Positions 10,043 to 20,079 of a stretch of 64,000 nucleotides of DNA are shown here, piece by piece. Each line of letters starts with the position of its first letter. The first letter of the stretch is position 1. Both the position numbers and the translations under genes were made by a program. This DNA is from Symsagittifera roscoffensis (taxonomy: Eukaryota > Xenacoelomorpha > Acoela > Convolutidae): NCBI RefSeq assembly GCF_963678635.1, contig NC_087064.1, forward strand, positions 44,081,159-44,145,158, read 5' to 3'. Below the pieces are notes generated by a model. That model saw only the letters and a list, made by a program, of their open reading frames with translations, did not search any database and was not told where the DNA came from.

Positions 10043-10854
10043 GCAAAAAGCTTTTACACAGGGAGTTACTACGTAGTTCGATTCCCCTGACATAAGAAAC
10101 CGCGTGAGAAAGAACTCAGTAGAATCTAGAAAAAACAAAAATTTTTCGATCAAAATATTGATAATTTTCCGAATTTTGTTAATCTGTTGTGGGGACCGAG
10201 TTTTTGAGTTTTTGAAGTAAGAGCTATAAAAATTTTTGCGTTCGGAGCGTGCTAGCATAACGTTTTCGTTTACTGGAGAAATTTTTGAGTAACCCTCCGA
10301 TTAGTTCCGTGGATAGAGCTAACGACTTAGAGAATGGAAAAGGAAGGAATTGGAGGGTCCAAATTTGATAGTTATTGGCCAAACTTTTGTTTTCAAACCA
10401 TTTTTGGTCCGGTTTTTTGCATTGTTCCAGCGCCGTACGGGGCTACTATGCTCGTTTCAATTATTTTTAGGCACTGTCAATAGGAATTGCGGAAAAAGTA
10501 TTTCAGAACCTATATAGGTGGTGAAAAAAGGCCATTTTGACAAACGCGTTTTTGGCAATATCTCAATGACTTGCCGACGGATCGCGATGACTTTGATACC
10601 ATAAGTCGACATTTTTGATCACTTTCCCGGACTGCAACCGTTTTTGGAATGATAATCTCGGAAAAGAAAATTTTTTGAAAATTTGTTAGTTCGGAGGGTC
10701 CCAAATTGTAGGGAACCCTCTGAGCGGCAGAAAATTTTATAAGATCACCTTTTTATCCTACTGGGTAGGTTGACCGGGTCAGCCAACCTGGTTTTAAGTC
10801 AGTTTCACCGCATTCGGAGGCTATACCGCGGTAGAATAAACCCTTTTTCTTGAT

Positions 10855-11240
10855 TTTTGGGTAACCCTCCGAAGTAACCCTCCGGAGTCAGCTAAGCTCC
10901 TCAGCAACCCTCCTTTGTGGAAATTTTCCACGAGACCCTCCGAAGAAGGTAAAACAACCCCCACAGAGAATTTAGCTTGTTTTGACACCCTCTCAGACTA
11001 CTTGGAGACCCTTCCAAAAGATATTCGAAAAATTTGAAGTCTTGGAGGAACCCTCCGAAGTAACCCTCCGGAGCATATTAAGCCTCTTTTTGACCCTCCT
11101 TAGTGAGTTTAAGGAGACCCTCCGAAGTAACTTGGGTGATAAAGGTACCCTCCGAAGTAACCCTCCGAGGTAAGCTAAGCTTCTTAAAGACCCTCCGAAG
11201 TAACCCTCCGGAGTCAGCTAAGCTCCTTAGCAACCCTCCT
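10855..11240. repeat. CCCTCCG-rich interspersed repeat cluster, B leader
   Basis: Many copies of ACCCTCCGAAGTAACCCTCC and close variants with CCGGAG, separated by 30-60 bases. The equivalent cluster in element A is at about 46095-46450 in the opposite orientation. Confidence 0.8.
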
Positions 11241-11451
11241 TAGTGGAAATTTAGGGGTACATTCTGGGGCAAGTTGAGCAACTAGAACATCCATTTAGAA
11301 TCGGAAAAAAGGTCAACTACCAACGGACGTGCATATTAGGATCACGGGAGCCCATTTGACCCGGAGATTCGTGATCAACTATGGATTCTAGATCGGGTCT
11401 GTTAGAAGTACCCGAACCAAAATTTTTTTGTTTGTGATTTTGGTTGTCTGG

Positions 11452-11755
11452 TTGCCTTGAGCTACTTTATAAGAAAGCTCGGGCAATCCGGGAACACATA
11501 AAAGAAGGCCTCGGTGAGTGTATTAGGCATATACACACTCTTTTGAGAAGAAAAAGTGTTCCCTGTTCTCGTGCACTTGGGGCATCCCGAATGTGGGGGA
11601 GCTTTTTCATAGACTTTAGAAATTTTTCGATCAGAGGTTGCCTTGAGCTACTTAGTAGGACAACTCGGGCAATCGCAGGACACCTAACAGAAGACCTCGG
11701 TGAGTGTATTATGCAAATACACACTCACTTGAGAAGACAGTGTCCTGGGCTTTGA
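11452..11755 (+). promoter_or_regulatory. Duplicated RNA hairpin module in B leader
   Basis: Two copies of a module beginning TTGCCTTGAGCTAC (11452 and 11638). Each can fold into an outer stem and an inner stem. Module 1 has GGGAACAC (11490-11497) with GTGTTCCC (11556-11563) and inner GAGTGT with ACACTC. Module 2 has CAGGACAC (11676-11683) with GTGTCCTG (11740-11747) and inner GTGAGTG with CACTCAC. The stems pair although their sequences differ between modules and from element A, which supports an RNA structure, perhaps for packaging or translation. Confidence 0.6.
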
Positions 11756-12221
11756 TCTTTTGGAGTGTTCCGATTGAGGGAAGTCTTTTTCTTTAAGACT
11801 AAGTTTTATTGATCTATTTCCGAATCATCACTGCCTTTTCTTTTTACGAAAGATTGTTTGATTTTAACAAAGCAGTGATTTGATAAGAGTGTGGCGGTAA
11901 ATTGATACTGACGAAAGGTCGCTGTCACCTGTAGGATATTCTTATCTGATTATCAATTGTGTTTTATGTATTGACTATATCTTGTGAAAATTTTGTGATA
12001 CTGTTATACTATACAACGGGGTTGAGTTAGCATTATATCAATACTGAGCAGGCCCTGTTTGTAACTTTAGCTGAGTCACTAAGACTATCATTGAGAAATC
12101 TAAGAGACTTTCTGATACTGACGAAATCGAGTAGGCAGCGTTAAGTAAATTAACTTGAACTTAGTTGCGGTACGTGTACATCGCCATTGAATTGTACCAA
12201 TATTACTAATTATTACAAATT

Positions 12222-12830
12222 ATGCAGCGTAGTGACTCGCTAGGATTGACTACTAAGATTCCCAGGTTGAGCACGGGAAGCACGCAAAAATTTAGAACTA
12301 GGCGTAGCCAATCTTCGTTTAGCAGCGTTTCCGACGTTTTTGCTGACAACTAATCAACTCAAGGCCAAGCTGATGGAAGTGAAACTGAGAACCGAGAAGA
12401 CCCTCGATGGCATTCAAGGGCGAAGCGCCGAGGCTGGAATGGCGAGCGAAGCGCTTGTGGACCCCCTTTGACTAAGGGGAACGAACGCTTATTCGACTCG
12501 ACTTTGAGCCGAGCGAGGACCTCGAACGGGAGGAAGTCGAGAGGACGGACGAGGCCTCGGAGCGTTCCGAGGTCGAGCCGCGAGAGGAAGTGTGTGTCAG
12601 AGACTAAGAGTCGTAAGTGGAGAAAAGAACTTTTACATCCGGCCAAAGAACTTTTACAACCCACTCATCTCTGCCAAGCAGAGCAAGAACGCGATGATGT
12701 CGAGTATAAGCCCGAGTGAAGAACAAACGGGTTCGAAGGCCAAGAAAAGCTGGAAGTCTTTGTACGATGAGCGCATGGCGTCACTACAAACTGAAGGTCT
12801 ATCTTCCAGTTATGACCATCCGGAGAGGAC
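12222..12830 (+). pseudogene. Gag N-terminal fragment, element B
   Basis: ATG at 12222 opens the same start as element A's Gag (MQRSDSLG..., then IPRLS and RTRRSQSSFSS) and meets TAA at 12351. Later pieces of the Gag N-terminus follow in other frames (acidic/arginine-rich DNA at 12380-12600; SPSEEQTGSKAKKSWKSLYDERM-type peptide at 12690-12780). At about 12830 the sequence jumps to the DNA before the zinc knuckles, deleting the central Gag. Confidence 0.7.
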
Positions 12831-14040
12831 CGTTAAAACCGTTACAGCAATTATGGCAAATACAGCGGAACAAACACTGGCGCGAACTCCAGTTGGTACA
12901 AACCTCGCGACGACATGGATAAGAGGAGGTCCTGTGCGAATTGTGGCTCGAAGGACCACCATGTTTCCGCGTGTTCTGCTTACCAACAGAACATGAAGGC
13001 GATAGGCCACACTCTCGACGACGTTGATGCGTCCGAGGAGGACCACGAAGAGTACGTTAGAGGGCTCATTATGAAGTATGGACCGAGGTGCTTCTTCTGT
13101 AATTTGGAGGGACACTTCAAGTAGGACTGCACTCAATTTTGGGATGCAGTGGCGAACGCGAATCATCCCCGCCATGAAGAGGCGCTTTCGGGCGTCAAAG
13201 CCAGTCGAGCACGTCTGATGAACGAGGCTGAGTCTCGAAGAATAGAGACAACACCGAGCACTTTTACGACTAAGAAGGTGAAGACCATGCCTGACGAGGT
13301 GGTAGCCTCGAGCTTGGAGGCAGAGTTGGCCGGCCCACTCAAGGTGGATTATGGTTTGGCAGCAAGGACAGCGTTGCAGAATGTCCAACAGGAGCTAGCC
13401 ACGAAGGAAGTTGAGCAATGGGTAAGGTCAGAACTGGACAGCACAGATCTTCGGGAAAAATTTGACATTTTGAGTAAATCAACGAAAGAGAACACACAGG
13501 AACCCAGAAAGCAGGGACTAAATCTAAACGTCATATCGGGTAGAACTTTCGGCATGACGAAAAAAGGGACGAATATAATGTCCATTATCTCAGTCGCAGG
13601 ACACCAGGTGGTCAAGAACTTAGGTGAACCGTCCGAGAATACGCTGGTTTACCTGGACATTTATGCAGACTACCTGAGGGAGAAGGATCCCAAGCTGGAC
13701 TCCAGGGCAGTGCGAGCGCTGCTCCCGACAGGAGGTCCGAGGCTGATGAAAGTGGATGGACATTACATCGAGGTCCATTGCCCATATCCGATTCTGATGA
13801 ATGTGGACGGCATCAATATCTACACAAAAGCTCACGTAACTGATGCGAGTGATCAAGTAGGCCGGATATACATTGGCCAAGAAGAGCTGAAGGTGCGACG
13901 AATCGGACACAATGCCAAGATTGAACAGGATGCGGTTCACATAGGTTGCGAAGGCGATCTGGCAGCCCGTGTGCTAGATGTGCAGGGCAGACAACTTTCA
14001 GTGAAAGGATTGTTAGACACGGGTGCAGTGGTCAGTGTCA
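12831..14040 (+). pseudogene. Gag zinc knuckles and first half of protease, element B
   Basis: It carries CANCGSKDHHVSAC and CFFCNLEGHFK, the two CX2CX4HX4C knuckles that bind RNA in nucleocapsid. A TAG at 13122-13124 replaces the Ser codon found in the other copies just before the last Cys. The frame then runs from 13149 to the protease active site LLDTGAVVSV, where the deletion junction at about 14036-14046 cuts the protease. Confidence 0.8.
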
Positions 14041-14362
14041 GCGGTCTAGTTGTTCGAATTTTCGCGAGCGACCAACAGAAACAGAGTTAGCAGCGAATAA
14101 ACCGGTCCTACCTGAGATAGAAAATTTGAAGGCAAAGTATCAGACAAGGAACTAGATTCGCTCAGGGCGGTGCTAAGTCGGAACGCAGACGTTTTTTCGA
14201 AACATAAGGCCGACATAGGTTGCTGTAATTTTGTAGAACACGAAATTGAGATAGAGGATGGCTCGGTACCTCATAGGGAAGGGGCGAGGAGAATGACCCC
14301 TCATAAGTCGGAAGCGTGCATGTTCGAGCCATCGAAGTCCCCGTGGGCTTGAGGCGTGGTCA
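14041..14362 (+). pseudogene. Pre-RT linker, first copy, element B
   Basis: DNA for the linker between protease and RT, entered in the wrong frame after the deletion (the frame reads GLVVRIFASD and soon stops). Recognisable peptides are NADVFSKHKADIGCCNFVEHE and PSKSPWA, the approach to the RT; TGA at 14350-14352 replaces a Cys codon. Confidence 0.7.
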
Positions 14363-15500
14363 TGGCAAAGATCGTCAAAACCTGGACTGATATGGGCTTT
14401 GACAGTTCGGATCTGATACCGACAAACATCAGACTGGCAGCTTCCAATCAGGGAGCAATCTATGTGACAGGACGGACCCCGATCATATCACTGCAGCTTG
14501 GAGGAAGACATCTTTGTATGAGCTTCCTGGTGGTGAAAAATTTGGACTAATCCGATCAATTCATCCTGGGAAGGGACTTCGTACGCAACTTTGATGTCAC
14601 GATCGACCTCAATGACGGGTTGATCAGGACCAAAGATCCGGAGAGGAAGTATGAAAAGAAACCTCATAATAAGATCCTAATTAAACAGGCTAAGGTGCCA
14701 ATTTTTCTGGATCGAAAAGTGAGATTGAAACCAAAACAAGCCGTGGTAGCGACGTTTAGGATGAGGAATCTAAATGAACTCAGTAATGACAGACAGGTGT
14801 GTCTGGTACCAAATCCAAACAGTAAGAGCTCGGCTATTTTAGGAAGAAGTTTCTCACTCATTCAGAGCGGACTGTCTGTGAGTGTGTTGTTGAACACAGA
14901 AGCAACAACAGTGACAATACAGAGGGGAAAGAAACTTGGCTACGCATTGCCTCTGAACACAGACTTTTAGAGTGTGGAGAACTTGAAGAAGTTTGATGTA
15001 ACTAAATGTCCCTTGTATGCGAACCAAGAATGTATACTGAAGATAGTAATTGAATTGAAATCTTCTAGAAAAAAGTTTTCAATGAAGTCGGAAACAAATG
15101 ATGGATTGTCTAGTTGTTCGAATTTTCCCGAGAGACCGACAGAAACAGAGTTAGCAGCGAATAAACCGGTCCTACCTGAGATAGAACATTTGGAGGGAAA
15201 GAATCGGACAAGGAACTAGGTTTGCTCAGGGCGGTGCTAAGTCGGAACGCAGACGTTTTTTCGAAACATAAGGCCGACATAGGTTGCTGTAATTTTGTAG
15301 AACACGAAATTGAGATAGAAGAGGGCTCGGTACCTCATAGGGAACGGGCGAGGAGAATGACCCCTCATAAGTCGGAAGCGTGCAGGAAGGAAATCGAGAT
15401 GATAGTGGAGTACGACATGATCGAGCCGTCGAAGTCCCCGTGGGCTTGTGGCGTGGTCATGGCTAAAAAGAAAGGGGGCAACTCAGGTTTTGTTGTGATT
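14363..15500 (+). pseudogene. Second half of protease and second pre-RT linker, element B
   Basis: After a jump at 14363 the missing protease half appears (KTWTDMGFDSSDLIPTNIRLA, YVTGRTPIISL, DFVRNFDVTIDL), followed by a complete second linker (KVPIFLDRKVRLKP, KPVLPEIEHL, NADVFSKHKAD). Stops at 14548 and 14968 break it. The order shows a partial internal duplication. Element E has the same arrangement. Confidence 0.75.
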
Positions 15501-16150
15501 TCCGTTATCTGAACGCAGTGACTATAAAGGACGCATACCCGGTTCCCCGCTTCGATGAGAGCCTATCCTAGCTGGGGGACGCGAAGTTCTTCACGACCTT
15601 AGATTTGGGTTCGGCGTTCTGGCAAGTGCCACTCCGAAAGCAAGATCGTAAGAAAACGGGCTACGCGTGCGAGCTGGGATTGTTCCAGTGGAAGAGGATG
15701 CCGCTCGGATTGTGCAACGCGACGGCCACATTCCAGCGACTGATGGCCCTGGCACTCACGAGTGTGACAAAGAAATACTACGGGAATCTCATCATGTGTT
15801 ACGTCGATGATGTCGTGATCGCAACGCCAACCCTAGAGGATCGCATAGAGAGGTTGGATGAGGTGTTTACTTGAATGAAGCAGGCGGGTCTGAAGTGTAA
15901 ACCCTCAAAGTATGAGATCCTCAGAGACTCCATAAAGTATCTAGGCCGCCTGGTGGATAAGCCTAGAGTGAGACCAGATCCCGAAGCGGTCGAAGCGGTT
16001 TTGACCTGGAAGGCTCTCAAGACAGATACACAACTGATGAGATTTTTTGGGTTTGCTAACTATTATCGGGAGTTCGTCAAGGGATACGCCGACAAGATAT
16101 ACCCCATGCAACAATTGATGAGAAATAAAGGCAAAAAGTTCACTTGGACT
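15501..16150 (+). pseudogene. Reverse transcriptase fragment, element B
   Basis: RT with the family-wide TAG at 15569-15571, then LGSAFWQVPLRKQD, MPLGLCNATATFQRLM and a YVDD box (LIMCYVDDVVIATP, about 15800). TGA at 15873 replaces the Cys codon of other copies. RNase H is deleted at 16150, where NKGKKFTW runs directly into pre-integrase sequence. Confidence 0.8.
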
Positions 16151-17550
16151 GGAGATAATGAGCGGGCAATTAAACGTGATAAAGACGTATCTGAAAGCCA
16201 GATACCGGCTGTCGGACCTCCTAAGGGCTCAACGAAATGACAGAATGACGAGCAATCTGACAAGATGGATCGAGAATGGAGCACCTGACAAAGGAGATTT
16301 GGAAGAAGACAGCTATGAGATCTTGAAGCAGTTCTACCTGAAAAGAAACGATTTGTTGTACCTGAACAAAGACGGAATCGTAGCCTGTAAACGTAAGAGG
16401 AGGACAAGGTCCTTTACAAGTACAATTCGGTAGTTTTACCACAGTTGTACCAGACTGAATTGCTCTTTCGTTCACCTGACCAGATGGGCCATCAAGGTTT
16501 GGACAAAGTGTACAACAGGATACAGAAACGATTCGAATGGCCTGGTTCGAAGAAGGCTTGTGAAAATTGGATCTCTGCATGCTTGTCGTGTCAACAGGTG
16601 AAAGACCCCAGGAAACTAAGATTCCCTCTGCAGTCAATAGAGTCACCGGGATTCAATGAAGTAGTGCAGATTGATCACCAGAAGATATGTATGACAGCCA
16701 CGGGCTACAATCAGGTGCTAGTAATGATTGATCATTTTACGAAACATGCAGAGGCAGCATGCTGCATGACAGCATCAGCGGAAGAAACATGCGATCACTT
16801 GATATATGTGTGGATAGCGAGGCACGGCTGCCCCATCACATGACAACCGGACAATGGCAAAGCATTCGTGGGTGATCTCACGAAGGAGTTAATGAAAAGG
16901 TCGCAGGTAGCACAGGCCCACTCGGCCACTTATCACCCGCAAACGAATGGCCTAGTCGAGAGGCAAAATCGCATGCTGGTATCCATGTTGAGAGTCTATT
17001 GCTCACGCTACATGGATGACTGGGATAGACACTTGCCGCAAGTGATGGGTGCTTACAACTGCACAGAGCATTGCACCACGGGAATAAGTCCGCATATGAT
17101 GCTAATGGGTCACGAAAAAGCGCTTCCGTTGACGTTTTCTACCCTGAATATGAAGGGAAGAGAACAGCACCAGAAACGTACGTGCGTGATGTCATTAGAA
17201 CACAGCAGGACCTCAATGACTTACGCAGGAGGAACACGCAACAGGCGCAAATTAGACAAAAAAGGAGGTTTGATAAAAGGACTGCCGATGCAAAAGCCTA
17301 CTCAGTTGGCGGTTACGTCTGGGTATTCCAGGAAGTAGTTCCACCAAAAGGAACCAAAAAAATTATTAAAAAAATGGCGTGGCCCATTTCAAATAACAGA
17401 AGTGCACCAAGGAGGTCGGTTTTATCGAATGAACAAAGGAAGAGCAGCTCATTACGAAAACATCAAACCGAACAATGCCTCATCAGAGGACTGGTGCAAC
17501 CCAGCGGACATGCAAGAGGGAGACTATTTGATTGTGGGTCCTGCTTGTGA
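16151..17550 (+). pseudogene. Pre-integrase region and integrase, element B
   Basis: The segment begins with DNA for the SGQLNVIKTYLKARYRLSDLLRAQ helix (16158 frame), then the HHCC zinc region (SPDQMGHQG, CLSCQQVK), the first catalytic Asp (VVQIDHQK), a TGA in the middle of the core (16842) that also changes the residues before DNGKAF, and HPQTNGLVERQN with the catalytic Glu. Frameshifts follow near 17140 and 17370 (an A-run extended by one). Confidence 0.8.
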
Positions 17551-18108
17551 GGTGAATGAAAGAGGTACTCGAGACAAAAACGACGGAAATGAGGTGGTGG
17601 ATGATTGCGATCTACCACTGGACCTGGAGTTGACCGAGCAAGTAGAGGTGGACGACGAAACTCTACCTTATGCCGAAGAGGACTGGGACTGCCCAGAACA
17701 AACTGAATTTGACAAAGAAGTACAACCTGACTTTCCTCTCACCATGGAGACACGCCAGAGCAAGAAAGGAAGGAGCAAGAAAAAGTACAACCCGTATGGC
17801 GAGGATTTCGTCATAGACATGATAGTTTTAAGTGATTTGATGGACTCGCTGGTAGGACTGGATGAAGTAACAGTGCCAAGAGAGATCGACTTGGTAAATG
17901 ACATGGATCAGGATTTGATCGACGATCGCTCCGAACCAGAAGTAGAGTTCGAAGCAGAGGTGGAGCAGACTCATGAGCAAGAATGAGAGGTGGAGGTGGA
18001 GCAGACTCATGAGAACTTGCGAGTGCTCGAATGGCTCCACGATCTGCCAGCAGATCCTAAAGAGACAATCTTGACGATTCAGGATGTCGATAAAGACGAC
18101 ATCAAATA
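17551..18108 (+). pseudogene. Post-integrase acidic tail, element B
   Basis: The frame starting at 17402 continues through the acidic tail (DDETLPYAEEDW, KYNPYGEDFVIDMIV, EVEQTHEQE) to TGA at 17984. The tail stops at about 18108, where the sequence switches to the gag of the next unit; the macro domain is absent. Confidence 0.75.
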
Positions 18109-18480
18109 ACTTCACGCCGTGCCCAAGGAGGGACATGGGCAGGAAGGCGTTGTCCGCCTCGCCGACCAGGCCCATGTCTGATCACCGACCAGGCCGAGAG
18201 TCGATCAGACTCAATTGATTCGCAACACCGATCAATGCCTGGCAGAGAGCTTGGCACAGGCAAACAAGGAGTCAGAGGAAAGAGAAGCTAGGATGATATG
18301 AGAGATCGAGCGATTGTTGAACGAACATGACAAAACCTATGCCCATACGGTGACTAGCGTGGAAAAAAGGTTAGATGCCAAATCTGACCTGATGATGCGG
18401 AAGCTTGACGAGATCTTAAACGGAAGTAATTGAAAGGAGCGTTCCAACCCAAGGGAACTCCAGTTGGTACAAACCTCGCG
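18109..18480 (+). pseudogene. Central Gag (coiled-coil) fragment, element C
   Basis: Matches element A Gag around ASPTRPMSDG and then, after a gap, QLIRNTDQCLAESLAQANKE and the Glu/Arg-rich helix with LDAKSDLMMRKLDEIL. TGA codons at 18177 and 18298 and another before the knuckles break it. It is joined upstream to the tail of B. Confidence 0.7.
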
Positions 18481-18485
18481 ACGAC

Positions 18486-19605
18486 ATGGATAAGAGGAGG
18501 TCCTGTGCGAATTGTGGCTCGAAGGACCACCATGTTTCCGCGTGTTCTGCTTACCAACAGAACATGAAGGCGATAGGCCACTTTCTCGACGACGTTGATG
18601 CGTCCGAGGAGGACCACGAAGAGTACGTTAGAGGGCTCATTATGAAGTATGGACCGAGGTGCTTCTTCTGTAATTTGGAGGGACACTTCAAGTCGGACTG
18701 CACTCAATTTTGGGATGCAGTGGCGAACGCGAAACATCCCCGCCATGAAGAGGCGCTTTCGGGCGTCAAAGCCAGTCGAGCACGTCTGATGAACGAGGCT
18801 GAGTCTCGAAGAATAGAGACAACACCGAGCACTTTTACGACTAAGAAGGTGAAGACCATGCCTGACGAGGTGGTAGCCTCGAGCTTGGAGGCAGAGTCGG
18901 CCGGCCCGCTCAAGGTGGATTATGGTTTGGCAGCAAGGACAGCGTTGCATAATATCCAACAGGAGCTAGCCACGAAGGAAGTTGAGCAATGGGTAAGGTC
19001 AGAACTGGACAGCACAGATCTTCGGGAAAAATTTGACATTTTGAGTAAATCAACGAAAGAGAACACACAGGAACCCAGAAAGCAGGGACTAAATCTAAAC
19101 GTCAGATCGGGTGAAACTTTCGGCATGACGAAAGAAGGGACGAATATAATGTCCATTATCTCAGTCGCAGGACACCAGGTGGTCAAGAACTTGAGTGAAC
19201 CGTCCGAGAATACGCTGGTTTACCTGGACATTTATGCAGACTACCTGAGGGAGAAGGATCCCAAGCTGGACTCCAGGGCAGTGCGAGCGCTGCTCACGAC
19301 AGGAGGTCCGAGGCTGATGAGAGTGGATGGACATTACATCGAGGTCCATGGCCCATATCCGATTCTGATGAATGTGGACGGCATCAATATCTACGCAAAA
19401 TTTCACGTAACTGATGCGAGTGATCAAATAGGCCGGATATACATTGGCCAAGAAGAGCTGAAGGTGCGACGAATCGGACACGATGCCAAGCTTGAACAGG
19501 ATGCGGTTCACATAGGTTGCGAAGCCGATCTGGCAGCCCATGTGCTAGATGTGCAGGGCAGACAACTTTCAGTGAAAGGACTGTTAGACACGGGTGCAGT
19601 GGTCA
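18486..19605 (+). pseudogene. Gag knuckles and first half of protease, element C
   Basis: One open frame with both CCHC knuckles intact (CANCG..., CFFCNLEGHFKSDC) down to LLDTGAVVSV, then the shared deletion junction near 19605 and a stop at 19659. Apart from the cut protease this is the best preserved gag C-terminus of the plus-strand copies. Confidence 0.8.
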
Positions 19606-20076
19606 GTGTCAGCGGTCTAGTTGTTCGAATTTTTGCGAGCGACCGACAGAAAAAGAGTTAGCAGCGAATAAACCGGTCCTACCTGAGATAGAACATTTGA
19701 AGGCAAAGTATCAGACAAGGAACTAGATTCGCTCAGGGCGGTGCTAAGTCGGAACGCAGACGTTTTTTTCGAAACATAAGGCCGACATAGGTTGCTGTAA
19801 TTTTTTAGAACACGAAATTGAGATAGAAGAGGGCTCGGTACCTCATAGGGAAGGGGCGAGGAGAATGACCACTCATAAGTCGGAAGCGTGCAGGAAGGAA
19901 ACCGAGATGTTAGTGGAGTACGACATGATCGAGCCGTCGAAGTCCCCGTGGGCTTGTGGCGTGGTCATGGCTAAAAATAAAGGGGGCAATTCAGGTTTTG
20001 TTTTGATTTCCGTTATCTGAACGCAGTGACTATAAAGGACGCATACCCGATTCCCCGCATCGATGAGAGCCTATCC
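19606..20076 (+). pseudogene. Pre-RT linker and RT start, element C
   Basis: Broken by an extra T in the T run near 19769 and a frameshift near 19990. DNA for the linker and for YLNAVTIKDAYPIPRIDE is recognisable. It ends at the shared TAG (20077-20079). Confidence 0.7.
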
Positions 20077-20079
20077 TAG

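Larger units (their letters stand above)
8812..12221 (+). other. Long leader of element B
   Basis: 3.4 kb of non-coding sequence between primer site and gag. It matches element A's leader except for a segment of about 1190 bp (9418-10607) absent from A. It contains A/T-rich runs (9030-9190), a 276-bp tandem repeat, a cluster of CCCTCCG motifs and two hairpin modules near 11450-11755. Short ORFs here are unsupported. Confidence 0.7.
7898..18108 (+). mobile_element. Element B: rearranged LTR retrotransposon, plus strand
   Basis: It has a 5' LTR (7898-8779), primer site, 3.4-kb leader and a gag start at 12222, then a rearranged gag-pol. The order is unnatural: gag, first half of protease, pre-RT linker, second half of protease, pre-RT linker again, RT, pre-integrase, integrase, tail. 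It ends without macro domain or 3' LTR at about 18108, where the next unit's gag begins. Element E has the same rearrangement, so both descend from one broken parent. Confidence 0.85.

Noticed and set aside
10290-10380. tRNA or tRNA-derived SINE head (GTGGATAGAGC followed by GGGTCCAAATT)
   Set aside because: Box-like pieces are present but the anticodon and T stems do not pair; also the GTTCGATTCC at 10074 lacks stems. Too weak.
10855-11240. CRISPR array or ordinary satellite
   Set aside because: Units are degenerate and irregularly spaced, lie inside a eukaryotic retroelement leader, and there are no cas genes.
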